This document shows positions 50,139-58,980 of a stretch of DNA of 64,000 bases, in pieces; the first letter of the stretch is position 1, and each line of letters opens with the position of its first letter. The DNA comes from JAKLFA01 sp038222225 (GTDB lineage Bacteria > Omnitrophota > Gorgyraeia > Zapsychrales > JANLHA01): the NCBI GenBank assembly GCA_038222225.1, contig JBBRHV010000004.1, positions 20,972 through 84,971 on the forward strand, written 5' to 3'. Made by a program: the position numbers and the translations under genes. The notes beneath the pieces are model-generated. The model was given only the letters and a program-made list of their open reading frames with translations, had not been told where the DNA came from and made no database searches.

Positions 50139-50549
50139 TTAAACTCTACGTTTCTTCCTTGCCCGGCATCCATTATGCGGGATCGGTGTAATATCACGTA
50201 TCGAAGTCACATTCAGTCCAGCAGCCTGTATCGCACGAATAGCCGACTCACGCCCCGATCCTGGACCCTTCACATAGACATCCACGCTTTGCAAGCCCAA
50301 ATCCTTAGCTTCACGAGCTGCCGTACTGGCTGCAACCTGAGCTGCAAACGGGGTTGATTTCTTGGAACCGCTAAAACCAACACTCCCCGGAGATGACCAT
50401 GAAATCACATTGCCCTCTCGATCCGTGATCGAAATCAATGTATTGTTAAACGTAGCCTTAATATGAACCTGTCCCGAGGTTACACCCTTAAGGGCTTTCT
50501 TTTTTGCTTTCTTATCTTTACCGCCTGCCGAAGGTTTTTTCTCTACCAT
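50139..50549 (-). CDS. rpsK: 30S ribosomal protein S11
   Basis: A 136-residue S11 with GQVHIKATFNNTLISITD, the platform region GPGSGRESAIRAIQAAGL and the C-terminal HNGCRARKKRRV. A short Lys-rich N-terminal extension precedes the core. It lies between rpsM and rpsD. Confidence 0.97.
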   Translation of the reverse strand: MVEKKPSAGGKDKKAKKKALKGVTSGQVHIKATFNNTLISITDREGNVISWSSPGSVGFSGSKKSTPFAAQVAASTAAREAKDLGLQSVDVYVKGPGSGRESAIRAIQAAGLNVTSIRDITPIPHNGCRARKKRRV

Positions 50550-50572
50550 AAATCAAATCCTTTGATGTTTAA

Positions 50573-50953
50573 TTAAACTTTTTTCTTTGAAATCCCGCCG
50601 CCAGTGACACCCTTGCGGCCCTTTCGCGTTCGGGCATTCGTTTTTGTCCGTTGACCACGAACGGGAAGACCTTTTCTATGGCGAAGACCACGGTGAACTC
50701 CGACATCCATGAGACGTTTGATATTTTCAGAAACTTCCCGGCGCAGATCACCTTCAGTAATGTAATTATTTTGGATAATAACCGTCACACGAGCGATCTC
50801 TTCATCCGTTAAATCTTTGGCTCTTTTACTCGCCTCAATATTCGCTTCTTTTAAAATGTTGAGCGCGTTCACACGTCCAACGCCATACAAATACGGCAAA
50901 GCCGCATCAATACGTTTATCGCGTGGGATATCTACACCTAAAATTCTTGGCAT
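50573..50953 (-). CDS. rpsM: 30S ribosomal protein S13
   Basis: A 126-residue S13 (MPRILGVDIPRDKRIDAAL, the H2TH region RRLMDVGVHRGLRHRKGLPVRGQRT split across the C-terminus). It belongs to the 30S head and contacts tRNA. It follows rpmJ by 40 bases. Confidence 0.97.
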   Translation of the reverse strand: MPRILGVDIPRDKRIDAALPYLYGVGRVNALNILKEANIEASKRAKDLTDEEIARVTVIIQNNYITEGDLRREVSENIKRLMDVGVHRGLRHRKGLPVRGQRTKTNARTRKGRKGVTGGGISKKKV

Positions 50954-50992
50954 TTTTTATTCCTCAGATGATGCAAAACGTTAAACACAAAA

Positions 50993-51106
50993 TTAACCCT
51001 GACGTTGTTTATGTTTCGGATTCTCGCAAATGACCCGCACCACATTCTTACGCCGAACGACCTTACACTTTCCACAGATTCTTCTAACAGATGACTTAAC
51101 TTTCAT
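50993..51106 (-). CDS. rpmJ: 50S ribosomal protein L36
   Basis: A 37-residue L36 (MKVKSSVRRICGKCKVVRRK...) with zinc ligands CGKC, C and H (ICENPKH), the zinc-binding form. Its start overlaps the infA stop by four bases. Confidence 0.95.
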   Translation of the reverse strand: MKVKSSVRRICGKCKVVRRKNVVRVICENPKHKQRQG

Positions 51107-51324
51107 TTCTTATCCCTGTATGTTATACGCCCTTTCGTCAAATCGTAAGGCGATAATTGCACCTTTACTTTATCCCCAGGCAGAATCCGAATGAAATGCA
51201 TCCTCATTTTACCGGAAACATGCGCCAAAACCTCATGCCCGTTCTCCAGCTGCACCTTAAATCTGGCGTTAGGCAAGGCGTCCTTCACTGTTCCATCAAC
51301 TTCTATCAGGTCTTCTTTTACCAT
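51103..51324 (-). CDS. infA: Translation initiation factor IF-1
   Basis: A 73-residue OB-fold IF-1 (VDGTVKDALPNARFKVQLENG, LAHVSGKMRMHFIRILPGD, DLTKGRITYRDK). It is placed between map and rpmJ, the common order in bacteria with this superoperon. Confidence 0.97.
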   Translation of the reverse strand: MVKEDLIEVDGTVKDALPNARFKVQLENGHEVLAHVSGKMRMHFIRILPGDKVKVQLSPYDLTKGRITYRDKK

Positions 51325-51329
51325 AGATC

Positions 51330-52079
51330 TTACTCTGTTAGAATTTCAGGGCCATCAGCTGTAACTGCAATCATATGCTCAAAATGCGCCGACGGCTGCC
51401 CGTCCTCGGTCTCAACGGTCCATCCATCATCCATAATTTTTGTCTGCCACGATCCCCCGTTCACCATCGGCTCGATACAAAAAACCATTCCGGCTTTAAG
51501 CACCGGGCCCACATGAGCAGGGCCATAATTTGGAATTTCAGGTTCTTCATGAAGCGAAACCCCGATTCCATGACCAACAAAATCACGTACGACTGAAAAT
51601 CCATGATGCTCCACATGCTGCTGAACAGCATGTGAAATATCTGAAAGATGATTTCCCGCTCTGGCTTGTATAATGCCTGCCTGTAACGATTCTCGGGTAA
51701 CATCCAACAGTTTCTGAATCTGATCACTCACCCGGCCAACAGCAACAGTACTGGCGGTATCAGCATAATAGCCTTCATATATCAGGCCCACATCAATACT
51801 GACAATATCACCATCCAGAACAACCCGGTCTCCAGGAATTCCGTGGACGACCTCCTGGTTCAGCGAAACACAGGCTGAACCCGGAAAACCCCGATAGCCT
51901 TTAAAAGCTGCGCGGCATCCTTGCTGGGCGATCAAACTCTCTGTCAAAAGATCAATGTCACGGGTTGTCATTCCGGCTTTAACTGAAACGGCAACCTTCT
52001 TTAAAATCAAGGACAATATCCGGCCGGCCCTTCTCATAATCTCAATCTCTTCCGGCGTTTTAATAATGATATGGCCCAT
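51330..52079 (-). CDS. map: Methionine aminopeptidase
   Basis: A 249-residue type I MetAP that removes the initiator Met. Metal ligands lie in SIDVGLIYEGYYADTAST (two Asp), GHGIGVSLHEEPEIPNYG (His), CIEPM (Glu) and TVETEDGQPSAHFEHMI (Glu). It is six bases upstream of infA and one base after adk. Confidence 0.96.
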   Translation of the reverse strand: MGHIIIKTPEEIEIMRRAGRILSLILKKVAVSVKAGMTTRDIDLLTESLIAQQGCRAAFKGYRGFPGSACVSLNQEVVHGIPGDRVVLDGDIVSIDVGLIYEGYYADTASTVAVGRVSDQIQKLLDVTRESLQAGIIQARAGNHLSDISHAVQQHVEHHGFSVVRDFVGHGIGVSLHEEPEIPNYGPAHVGPVLKAGMVFCIEPMVNGGSWQTKIMDDGWTVETEDGQPSAHFEHMIAVTADGPEILTE

Positions 52080-52080
52080 T

Positions 52081-52725
52081 CTAACTCTCTAAAATGTCAC
52101 TCAAAGCCTTTACAACATTTTCTGTCGGCTGTGAGGCGTCGACCCGACGAAGCTTGCCTTGCGCCTCATAATAATCAATGATCGGCGCAGTATTGCTCAT
52201 ATACACATCCATCCGATTGCGGATGGTCTCTTCATTGTCATCGGCCCGCAGATATAATTCTCCGCTGCAAACATCACAAATGCCCTCTTTCTTAGACGGC
52301 ATATTTGTCAAATGATAAACTGCCCCGCACTCCTTACAAATCCGTCGTCCGGTCAGGCGCTGAATAATGACCGGAAGATCAACTTCCATAAACAGTGTCG
52401 CATCCAGCGGAAATCCCAAATCCTCTAAAATTTTATCCAGATCGTCGGCTTGCTGCTGCGTTCTCGGAAACCCGTCAAACATGATTCCCTGGCTTAAATC
52501 CAATTCGCTGAGCCTTTTTGCAACGATCTTTGTGACCACCTCATCCGGAACAAGCGCCCCTGATTCAACATAATGCTTCATTTCATTTCCAAGGTCCGAA
52601 CCGCTTTTCATTTCAGCCCTTAAAATATCGCCAGTAGAAACATGCAAAACGCCATAGGCCTCTTTGATTAAACTCGCTAATGTCCCTTTTCCAGCTCCCG
52701 GAGGGCCTAACAGCACAATTCTCAT
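52081..52725 (-). CDS. adk: Adenylate kinase with zinc-binding lid
   Basis: A 214-residue adenylate kinase: P-loop GPPGAGKGT, FDGFPRTQQQADDL, and a lid with CKEC and CDVC pairs (four-Cys zinc lid, as in Gram-positives and many other phyla). It interconverts ATP, ADP and AMP and follows secY by two bases. Confidence 0.97.
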   Translation of the reverse strand: MRIVLLGPPGAGKGTLASLIKEAYGVLHVSTGDILRAEMKSGSDLGNEMKHYVESGALVPDEVVTKIVAKRLSELDLSQGIMFDGFPRTQQQADDLDKILEDLGFPLDATLFMEVDLPVIIQRLTGRRICKECGAVYHLTNMPSKKEGICDVCSGELYLRADDNEETIRNRMDVYMSNTAPIIDYYEAQGKLRRVDASQPTENVVKALSDILES

Positions 52726-52726
52726 C

Positions 52727-54070
52727 TTATCGTCGGCCTTTCAATTGCCCGGACTTCATAAATCCATCATAATGACGCATCAAAAGATGCGATTCAATCT
52801 GTTTCATTGTGTCCAGCATAACTCCGACCGTGATCAAAACGCCCGTGCCGCCGAAGAATGAAGCTACCAAATACGGAACATTAAACGAAGCCATAATCCA
52901 ATCCGGCATAACGGCAATAATACAAATAAAAATCGCTCCCGCCAAAGTAATCCGAGTTAAGACAAAATCCAAATAATCCGCTGTCTGATTCCCTGGCCGT
53001 ACGCCCGGTATAAATCCGCCATGCTTCTTCATATTGTTAGCAACATCCACCGGGTTGAACACGATCGCCGTGTAGAAATAACAAAAGAATACGATCAAAA
53101 ATGAATAAATCAGATAATACAACCAATTTCCGCGTGTAATGGCCGCAGCAAATGCCTGAAACCCCGGAGCAGGAATAAAATTGGCAAGGGTTGCCGGAAA
53201 CAATAAAATCGATTGCGCAAAAATGATCGCGATCACACCCGACGTGTCAACTTTTAATGGAATATATGTGCTTTGTCCGCCGTAAATTTTCCGTCCCACA
53301 ATGCGCCGTGCATACTGGACCGGTATTTTGCGCTGAGCTTGCGTAATCAACGTAATCGCGATAATCACCGCGAATAAGAAACCCGTCATCATCGCCAACT
53401 CAAAAGGCTGCAGCTTATCGGCTCCCACCGTCTGCGCCGACATCAATTTCGCCAGCATCCGCACCGCCGATGGAGCTGATGAAATAATGCCCGCTGTAAT
53501 GATCAATGAAATCCCGTTTCCAATCCCGCGTTCCTGGATCTGTTCGCCCAGCCACATCAGCAAAAGTGTTCCGCATGCCAATGTCACAACCGCCACTAAA
53601 CGAAAGCCCCATCCGGGACTGTTCACGACCGCCAGCCCTTCCACAACTTGTTTTTCCAACCACAACGAAATAAAAAACGACTGGAGAAGCGCCAACCCGA
53701 GCGTTCCATAACGCGTGTACTGATTGATCTTGTGATAGCCAGCCTGCCCTTCTTTCGCTAATTTCTCAAGCGCTGGAATAACAGCCGTTAAAAGCTGCAG
53801 AATAATCGAGCTGGAGATATAGGGCATAATTCCTAACGCAAACACCGTCATGCGCTGTATCGAACCGCCGGAAAACATATTCATCATGCCAAAGAGCGTT
53901 CCTCCCTTACCCGAGCTCATGCTTTGAAAATACTGAGTCAAAACCGAACCATTGACACCGGGAGTCGGAATAAAGCAACCTACACGGTAGATGGCTATAA
54001 TTCCTAAAGTGATAAGGATCTTCTTTTTGAGATCCGGGATTTTAAAACAATTTGCAAAAGCTGAAAGCAT
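52727..54070 (-). CDS. secY: Sec translocon subunit SecY
   Basis: A 447-residue, ten-helix SecY (PDLKKKILITLGIIAIYRVG, MPYISSSIILQLLT, GNGISLIITAGI, PVQYARRIVGRK). It forms the protein-conducting channel of the inner membrane. It lies between rplO and adk. Confidence 0.97.
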   Translation of the reverse strand: MLSAFANCFKIPDLKKKILITLGIIAIYRVGCFIPTPGVNGSVLTQYFQSMSSGKGGTLFGMMNMFSGGSIQRMTVFALGIMPYISSSIILQLLTAVIPALEKLAKEGQAGYHKINQYTRYGTLGLALLQSFFISLWLEKQVVEGLAVVNSPGWGFRLVAVVTLACGTLLLMWLGEQIQERGIGNGISLIITAGIISSAPSAVRMLAKLMSAQTVGADKLQPFELAMMTGFLFAVIIAITLITQAQRKIPVQYARRIVGRKIYGGQSTYIPLKVDTSGVIAIIFAQSILLFPATLANFIPAPGFQAFAAAITRGNWLYYLIYSFLIVFFCYFYTAIVFNPVDVANNMKKHGGFIPGVRPGNQTADYLDFVLTRITLAGAIFICIIAVMPDWIMASFNVPYLVASFFGGTGVLITVGVMLDTMKQIESHLLMRHYDGFMKSGQLKGRR

Positions 54071-54077
54071 AATTTAA

Positions 54078-54554
54078 TTATTTTTCGACGGGTTGTTCTT
54101 TAAGAGTTCGTCTATCAAAAATTGATGTTTTTCCGCCTGCCTGTTCAATTTTCTCTTTTGCCGTTTTTGAAAAACTGGTTGCCTGAACATCTAAAGCCAC
54201 CTTCATGTCTCCGTTACCCAAAATCTTAAACGGTTTATAAACATTATGAATCAGACCGGCCTCTCTCAGCACCTTTGCATCAACAACTTCGCTCTTTTTG
54301 AATCGGTTCAAATCAGCAATTTGGACCAGCTGATAAACAATGGGACGGTGGCTTCGGAATCCGACCTTAGGTAATCGTCGAATCAAGGCCATCTGCCCGC
54401 CTTCAGATCCGCGCATAATCCCGCCGCCGGATCGGCAATTTTGCCCATTATATCCACGACCGCAGGTTTTCCCCCGGCCTGAACCATTTCCACGACCGAC
54501 AATGCGCTTAGCTTTTCTTGAACCTCTCGGAGATGTTAAATCATGAACTTGCAT
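54078..54554 (-). CDS. rplO: 50S ribosomal protein L15
   Basis: A 158-residue L15 with the Gly/Arg-rich N-terminus (RIVGRGNGSGRGKTCGRG) and the C-terminal KVALDVQATSFSKTAKEKIE. It is nine bases downstream of rpsE, with no rpmD between them. Confidence 0.95.
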   Translation of the reverse strand: MQVHDLTSPRGSRKAKRIVGRGNGSGRGKTCGRGYNGQNCRSGGGIMRGSEGGQMALIRRLPKVGFRSHRPIVYQLVQIADLNRFKKSEVVDAKVLREAGLIHNVYKPFKILGNGDMKVALDVQATSFSKTAKEKIEQAGGKTSIFDRRTLKEQPVEK

Positions 54555-54562
54555 AAGAAATC

Positions 54563-55204
54563 CTATACCTTAGTAACTGTCTTCAAACGAGTCAACCCGT
54601 TCAATGTGGCCTTAACCACATTGCTAGGATTATTTGAACGATGACACTTTGTCAAAATATTATGAATACCTACCCCGTCACACACCGCACGCACCGGACC
54701 GCACGCGATAACGCCAGTACCATCAGACGCAGGCTTTAAAAGAACCCTTGCCCCTCCCCAAGCACCGATAATTTCATGAGGAATAGTCGTCCCCTTTAGC
54801 GAAATCTCAACCATTTGCTTCTTTGCGCTATTCATGGCCTTGCGGATGGCGATTGCAACCTCACCCGCCTTTTCCATGCTATAGCCAACATGGCCATGAC
54901 CATCACCGACAACAACCAAAGCACTGAATGAAAGTTTCTTTCCGCCTTTGGTAACTTTGGTTACACGTTTGATGGTTATAACCTTCTCAAAAAACTCCGA
55001 TTCAGCATTAAGCTGCTTTTTGCCATCTCCGGAATAAGCACCCGACTCAGAACCTCGTTTGGATTTCCCGCCACGAAAATCGCCGCTCTTTTTAGCAGCT
55101 TTATGCGCCTGAGAGACGCCTTGCGTTTCCGCAGCTACCCCTTCAATATCAGACTTCTGATCATCTGTCACTTCCGCCGGCATCTTTTTATCTTCATTCT
55201 CCAT
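54563..55204 (-). CDS. rpsE: 30S ribosomal protein S5 with N-terminal extension
   Basis: A 213-residue S5. The core (FFEKVITIKRVTKVTKGGKK, GVGIHNILTKCHRS) begins near residue 72; an added Lys/Glu-rich extension of about 65 residues precedes it. The typical length is about 165. It controls translational accuracy on the 30S subunit. Confidence 0.95.
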   Translation of the reverse strand: MENEDKKMPAEVTDDQKSDIEGVAAETQGVSQAHKAAKKSGDFRGGKSKRGSESGAYSGDGKKQLNAESEFFEKVITIKRVTKVTKGGKKLSFSALVVVGDGHGHVGYSMEKAGEVAIAIRKAMNSAKKQMVEISLKGTTIPHEIIGAWGGARVLLKPASDGTGVIACGPVRAVCDGVGIHNILTKCHRSNNPSNVVKATLNGLTRLKTVTKV

Positions 55205-55233
55205 GGAACTTTTTACTCCGTTTATATTGACTG

Positions 55234-55602
55234 TTAAAAATCTAATCCGCCTTCTCGAGCCGCGTCTGCAAAAGCTTTGACACGGCCATGATATTTATAT
55301 CCGCCGCGGTCAAAACAGACTTTGGCAACCCCTTTGGTCTTCGCCTGCACGGCAAAAACTTTCCCTAAATGAGCCGCCGCCGCGACATTTCCGCATCCGC
55401 TTAATGTCGATGCCACCTCTTTGTTGCGCGTCGAAAGTCCAAAAATAACTTTTCCCGTCGTATCATCAATAACCTGAGCATAAAAATTCTTCAAGCTTCG
55501 ATGAACACACAACCGCGGACGTTCAACTGTACCCGTGGTATGTTTACGAATTCGTTCGTGTTTAGCAAGCCGCTTTACTTCTTTAACATTTGGAGTTCTC
55601 AT
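55234..55602 (-). CDS. rplR: 50S ribosomal protein L18
   Basis: A 122-residue L18 (RLCVHRSLKNFYAQVIDD, CFDRGGYKYHGRVKAFADAAREGGLDF), the 5S rRNA binder. It is seven bases after rplF, ahead of rpsE. Confidence 0.96.
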   Translation of the reverse strand: MRTPNVKEVKRLAKHERIRKHTTGTVERPRLCVHRSLKNFYAQVIDDTTGKVIFGLSTRNKEVASTLSGCGNVAAAAHLGKVFAVQAKTKGVAKVCFDRGGYKYHGRVKAFADAAREGGLDF

Positions 55603-55608
55603 ACGCTC

Positions 55609-56148
55609 TTATTTACCTACAGATTTTCCTTGTTTTCTTCTGACTTTTTCTCCGCTATAGCGGATCCCTTTGCCTTTATAAGGCTCCGGCGGTTTGAAAC
55701 CGCGAATCTTGGCAGCAACCTGGCCAACAACGGCCTTATCAATGCCTTCAATAATAATCGATGTTTGGCTTGGAACAGAAATCTTCACGCCTTCGGGCTG
55801 CTCAAATTCAACCGGATGACTAAACCCCAGGCTGAAAATAACTTTTTTGCCCTGCATTTGCGCGCGAAAACCAACCCCCTGAATTTCAAGCTCTTTTTTA
55901 TGCCCTTCTGAAACACCTTCAATCATGTTCTGCAAGTTTGCACGTACAGTTCCATGATTCGCACGAGCCTGTTTGACATCTGTAAGCCGGATGATCTCAA
56001 GTTCATCATCCTTCTGCTCAACTTTAATTCCATACGGAATATTAAGGCTGATCTTTCCCTTAACGCCCTCCACAAGAACCGTACTGTTCTGGATGAGCAC
56101 TTTAATAGTTTTAGGGACTTTTATTGGTATTTTTCCTACTCTAGACAT
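55609..56148 (-). CDS. rplF: 50S ribosomal protein L6
   Basis: A 179-residue L6 with two repeats (MSRVGKIPIKVP..., ..IRGFKPPEPYKGKGIRYSGE with the conserved C-terminal motif). It is ten bases after rpsH. Confidence 0.97.
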   Translation of the reverse strand: MSRVGKIPIKVPKTIKVLIQNSTVLVEGVKGKISLNIPYGIKVEQKDDELEIIRLTDVKQARANHGTVRANLQNMIEGVSEGHKKELEIQGVGFRAQMQGKKVIFSLGFSHPVEFEQPEGVKISVPSQTSIIIEGIDKAVVGQVAAKIRGFKPPEPYKGKGIRYSGEKVRRKQGKSVGK

Positions 56149-56157
56149 AATTTGTTC

Positions 56158-56553
56158 CTACCAGATATGGCAAACGACTTCGCCGCCGATTTTTTGTTTA
56201 CGGGCATCACGGTCTGCCAAAACCCCTTTTGAGGTTGAGATCACCGCTGTACCCAAACCGTTCAAAACGCGTGGCACTTTATATCCAGGAGCATAAACAC
56301 GCAAGCCCGGACGTGAAACACGTTTTAAACCCATAATGACCGGTTTCTTATTGTCATACTTTAAGTAAACCCGATACGTCCCTTGAACATTGTTCTTCAA
56401 TAACCGGAAATCCTCAATATACCCATCCGCCTTAAAAATCTCCAAAATGCGCTCGATCTTCTTGGACGCGGGAATATCCACCGTTTCTTTTTTAACTTGA
56501 ACAGCGTTCCGAATATTAGTCAACATGTTTGAAATTGGATCAGTTAACGACAT
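56158..56553 (-). CDS. rpsH: 30S ribosomal protein S8
   Basis: A 131-residue S8 (DPISNMLTNIRNAVQVKKETV, C-terminal GVLADRDARKQKIGGEVVC). In E. coli S8 represses the spc operon by binding its mRNA; no obvious equivalent leader was identified here. Confidence 0.97.
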   Translation of the reverse strand: MSLTDPISNMLTNIRNAVQVKKETVDIPASKKIERILEIFKADGYIEDFRLLKNNVQGTYRVYLKYDNKKPVIMGLKRVSRPGLRVYAPGYKVPRVLNGLGTAVISTSKGVLADRDARKQKIGGEVVCHIW

Positions 56554-56594
56554 TGCTTTTCCTCTACCTCAGTCAGTTTCTTTTAAATGAGCCT

Positions 56595-56780
56595 TTACCA
56601 GCTGGCCTTTCGAATTCCTGGAATCTCACCCTTCCACGCCAGTTCACGAAAACAAATACGGCATAAACCAAAGCGGCGCAAATATCCTCTTGGGCGCCCG
56701 CAAAGCTTACAACGATTATACTGCCGAGAAGAAAATTTCGGCTTCCGTTGCGCTTTTAATATCATTGCTTTTCTAGCCAT
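56595..56780 (-). CDS. rpsZ: 30S ribosomal protein S14, zinc-binding (type Z)
   Basis: A 61-residue S14 of the short zinc-containing form with CKLC and CRIC pairs and the C-terminal GEIPGIRKASW. It lies between rplE and rpsH. Confidence 0.95.
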   Translation of the reverse strand: MARKAMILKAQRKPKFSSRQYNRCKLCGRPRGYLRRFGLCRICFRELAWKGEIPGIRKASW

Positions 56781-56809
56781 AAGACTCCTAACGTCCCTTC
56801 TTAAAGCTT

Positions 56810-57355
56810 TTACGCCTTACGAAAAGGCATGCCTAACAAACTCAGCACTTCCTGAGTCTGCTCTTGAGGCTTGTTGTTAAATACAAAAGTGATATCCATC
56901 CCCTGAGCACGGCCGATACGCCCGGATTCAATCTCCGGAAAAATAGCCTGTTCAGTGATCCCCATCGAATAATTCCCGAAACGATCAAACGACTTGCGTG
57001 AAATCCCGTTAAAGTCACGAATTCGCGGAAGGCTCACATTGATAAAACGGTCCAGGAATTCATACATCCTGGCAGCCCGTAATGTCACTTTGCAGCCGAT
57101 CGGAAGACCTTTTCGAAGTTTAAAATTAGAGATCGCAACACGTGATCGTCGAATCATGGCTTTCTGGCCTGTAATCGCTGCGAGATCTGCCATCGCGCTG
57201 TCTAGAATCTTGATGTCATTGATCGCTTCACCGACCCCCATATTGATGACAATTTTCTTCAGACGCGGAGCAGCCATCACATTCTTGATACCGAATTTCT
57301 CTCGAATCTTAGGAACAATTTCTGTATTATATTTTTCAAATAATCGTGGAACCAC
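56810..57355 (-). CDS. rplE: 50S ribosomal protein L5
   Basis: A 181-residue L5 (EKFGIKNVMAAPRLKKIVINMG, RNFNG-type loop, GMDITFVFNNK). It uses a GTG start with GAGGAG upstream. It binds 5S rRNA and is placed after rplX. Confidence 0.96.
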   Translation of the reverse strand: MVPRLFEKYNTEIVPKIREKFGIKNVMAAPRLKKIVINMGVGEAINDIKILDSAMADLAAITGQKAMIRRSRVAISNFKLRKGLPIGCKVTLRAARMYEFLDRFINVSLPRIRDFNGISRKSFDRFGNYSMGITEQAIFPEIESGRIGRAQGMDITFVFNNKPQEQTQEVLSLLGMPFRKA

Positions 57356-57373
57356 TTCTAGGCACTCCTCTAA

Positions 57374-57685
57374 TTAAAGCTCTTCCCCGCTTTTTTTACT
57401 GACGCGGACTCTTGAGCCATCTTTTAAAATTTTTACGCCGAAACGAGTAGGCTTATTTGTTTTCTTGTCCATTAACATCACATTTGAAATGTGCATGGGA
57501 ACTTCAATGTCAACAAACCCGCCTTGCTGATCCTGCTGTGTCTTCCGACGTGTTTTCTTAACCATATTGATTTTCTCAACAAGAACTTTATCTTGATCCG
57601 GGAAAACCCGCAAAACTCTGCCTGTCTTTCCCTTATCTCGACCGGTTATAACCATCACTGTGTCATTTTTTTTGATCCGTAACAT
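57374..57685 (-). CDS. rplX: 50S ribosomal protein L24
   Basis: A 103-residue L24 with the KOW motif (VMVITGRDKGKTGRVLRVF) and the L24 core EVPMHISNVMLMD. It is two bases after rplN. Confidence 0.96.
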   Translation of the reverse strand: MLRIKKNDTVMVITGRDKGKTGRVLRVFPDQDKVLVEKINMVKKTRRKTQQDQQGGFVDIEVPMHISNVMLMDKKTNKPTRFGVKILKDGSRVRVSKKSGEEL

Positions 57686-57687
57686 CG

Positions 57688-58056
57688 CTAAACAACCTCT
57701 GGTGCTAAAGAAATGATTTTCATAAACTCTAAGTTTCTTAACTCACGGGCCACCGGGCCAAAAACGCGAGTCCCCCTGGGATTTCCGGCATCGTCAATAA
57801 TAACCAATGCGTTGCTGTCAAACCGGACCGTTGTTCCATCAGCCCTCTTAATCGGGAACCGCGTGCGGACAATAACGCCCTTGGCTTTGTCTCCCTTTTT
57901 AATAGCTGCATCTGGAGCCGCTTCCTTAATATTGACGCGAACAATATCCCCGATCTGAGCCCAGCGACGGCCCTTACCGTTTAAAACGCCGATTACAGAA
58001 GCCTTACGCGCTCCGGAATTATCTGCCACATCTAAAATAGATTTCATATAAAGCAT
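57688..58056 (-). CDS. rplN: 50S ribosomal protein L14
   Basis: A 122-residue L14 (SILDVADNSGARKASVIGVL, GTRVFGPVARELRN). It is the first spc-operon protein in E. coli order and follows rpsQ by 14 bases. Confidence 0.97.
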   Translation of the reverse strand: MLYMKSILDVADNSGARKASVIGVLNGKGRRWAQIGDIVRVNIKEAAPDAAIKKGDKAKGVIVRTRFPIKRADGTTVRFDSNALVIIDDAGNPRGTRVFGPVARELRNLEFMKIISLAPEVV

Positions 58057-58070
58057 TGTTCACCCTCGAA

Positions 58071-58325
58071 TTATTTGATAACTTCTACGATCACCCATCG
58101 TTTGTCTTTGGACAAACGGCGTGTTTCCATGATGCGTACGCGGTCGCCTTCTTTCGATTCATTCTTTTCATCATGAGCTTTGAATTTCTTAGCTGAATGA
58201 ATCGTTTTTTGATACTTTTCGTGTTTAGCGGACGTACGAACCTGAACAACCCGCGTTTTGTCCATCTTATCGGATACAACTTCACCAACAAATAGTCGCC
58301 GTCTATTAATTCTAGTTTCCATCAT
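58071..58325 (-). CDS. rpsQ: 30S ribosomal protein S17
   Basis: An 84-residue S17 (NRRRLFVGEVVSDKMDKTRVV, GDRVRIMETRRLSKDKRWV). Its start lies inside the end of rpmC, overlapping it by 14 bases; ATG 58325 or the adjacent 58322 is likely, while the frame itself opens at 58337. Confidence 0.95.
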   Translation of the reverse strand: MMETRINRRRLFVGEVVSDKMDKTRVVQVRTSAKHEKYQKTIHSAKKFKAHDEKNESKEGDRVRIMETRRLSKDKRWVIVEVIK

Positions 58326-58512
58326 TTTTTCTTTCATTCAAAGCCGTTAAAATACGCGCAATGTCCCTTTTGATCGTTTTAAAGCGTGCCGGCTTTTCAA
58401 CCCGGCCGATCTTGCGCTGATATTTCATATCGAAAAGTTCTTTTTTAAAAGATTTTTCCTTCTGAACTAAATCGCCCGTATTAAGATCCCGTAATTCTTT
58501 TGATTTCATCAT
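58312..58512 (-). CDS. rpmC: 50S ribosomal protein L29
   Basis: A 66-residue L29, a two-helix protein (KELRDLNTGDLVQKEKSFKK, VEKPARFKTIKRDIARILT) near the tunnel exit. It lies between rplP and rpsQ. Confidence 0.94.
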   Translation of the reverse strand: MMKSKELRDLNTGDLVQKEKSFKKELFDMKYQRKIGRVEKPARFKTIKRDIARILTALNERKNDGN

Positions 58513-58531
58513 TCTATTCCTTGTTCAATTC

Positions 58532-58942
58532 TCATCCGTGATGAGCGCGTGTGACAAACTTAGTCTTAAACGGCAACTTGAAAGCGACTAAACGGAAAAT
58601 CCTCTTCGCAAAATCCTCAGGAATACCGCCTAATTCCAAGAGCACTTTTCCCCGCTTAACCGGAAAGACCCAATGAGATAAATCTCCCTTGCCCTTTCCC
58701 ATGCGAGTTTCCGCCGGCTTTTTCGTAACTGGCTTATGCGGAAAGACTTTGATCCACAACTTTCCGGCACCCTTCATCTTTCGAACGATCACTAAACGGG
58801 ATGCCTCCATATGGTTCGCTTTCATAATCCCGTTCTCAATCGCCTTTAATCCATACTCACCAAAAGTCAATTTATCACCACGCGTTGCGATACCGCGGTT
58901 TTTACCCTTTTGGGCTTTACGAAATTTTACTTTTCTTGGCAT
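58532..58942 (-). CDS. rplP: 50S ribosomal protein L16
   Basis: A 136-residue L16 starting MPRKVKFRKAQKG, with KVFPHKPVTKKPAETRMGKG and the A-site-contacting region. The ATG at 58942 is the family start; the frame opens at 58951. Confidence 0.96.
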   Translation of the reverse strand: MPRKVKFRKAQKGKNRGIATRGDKLTFGEYGLKAIENGIMKANHMEASRLVIVRKMKGAGKLWIKVFPHKPVTKKPAETRMGKGKGDLSHWVFPVKRGKVLLELGGIPEDFAKRIFRLVAFKLPFKTKFVTRAHHG

Positions 58943-58980
58943 CTGAAGCATTGTCTATTCTCCCTAAAACCTTTACGCTC

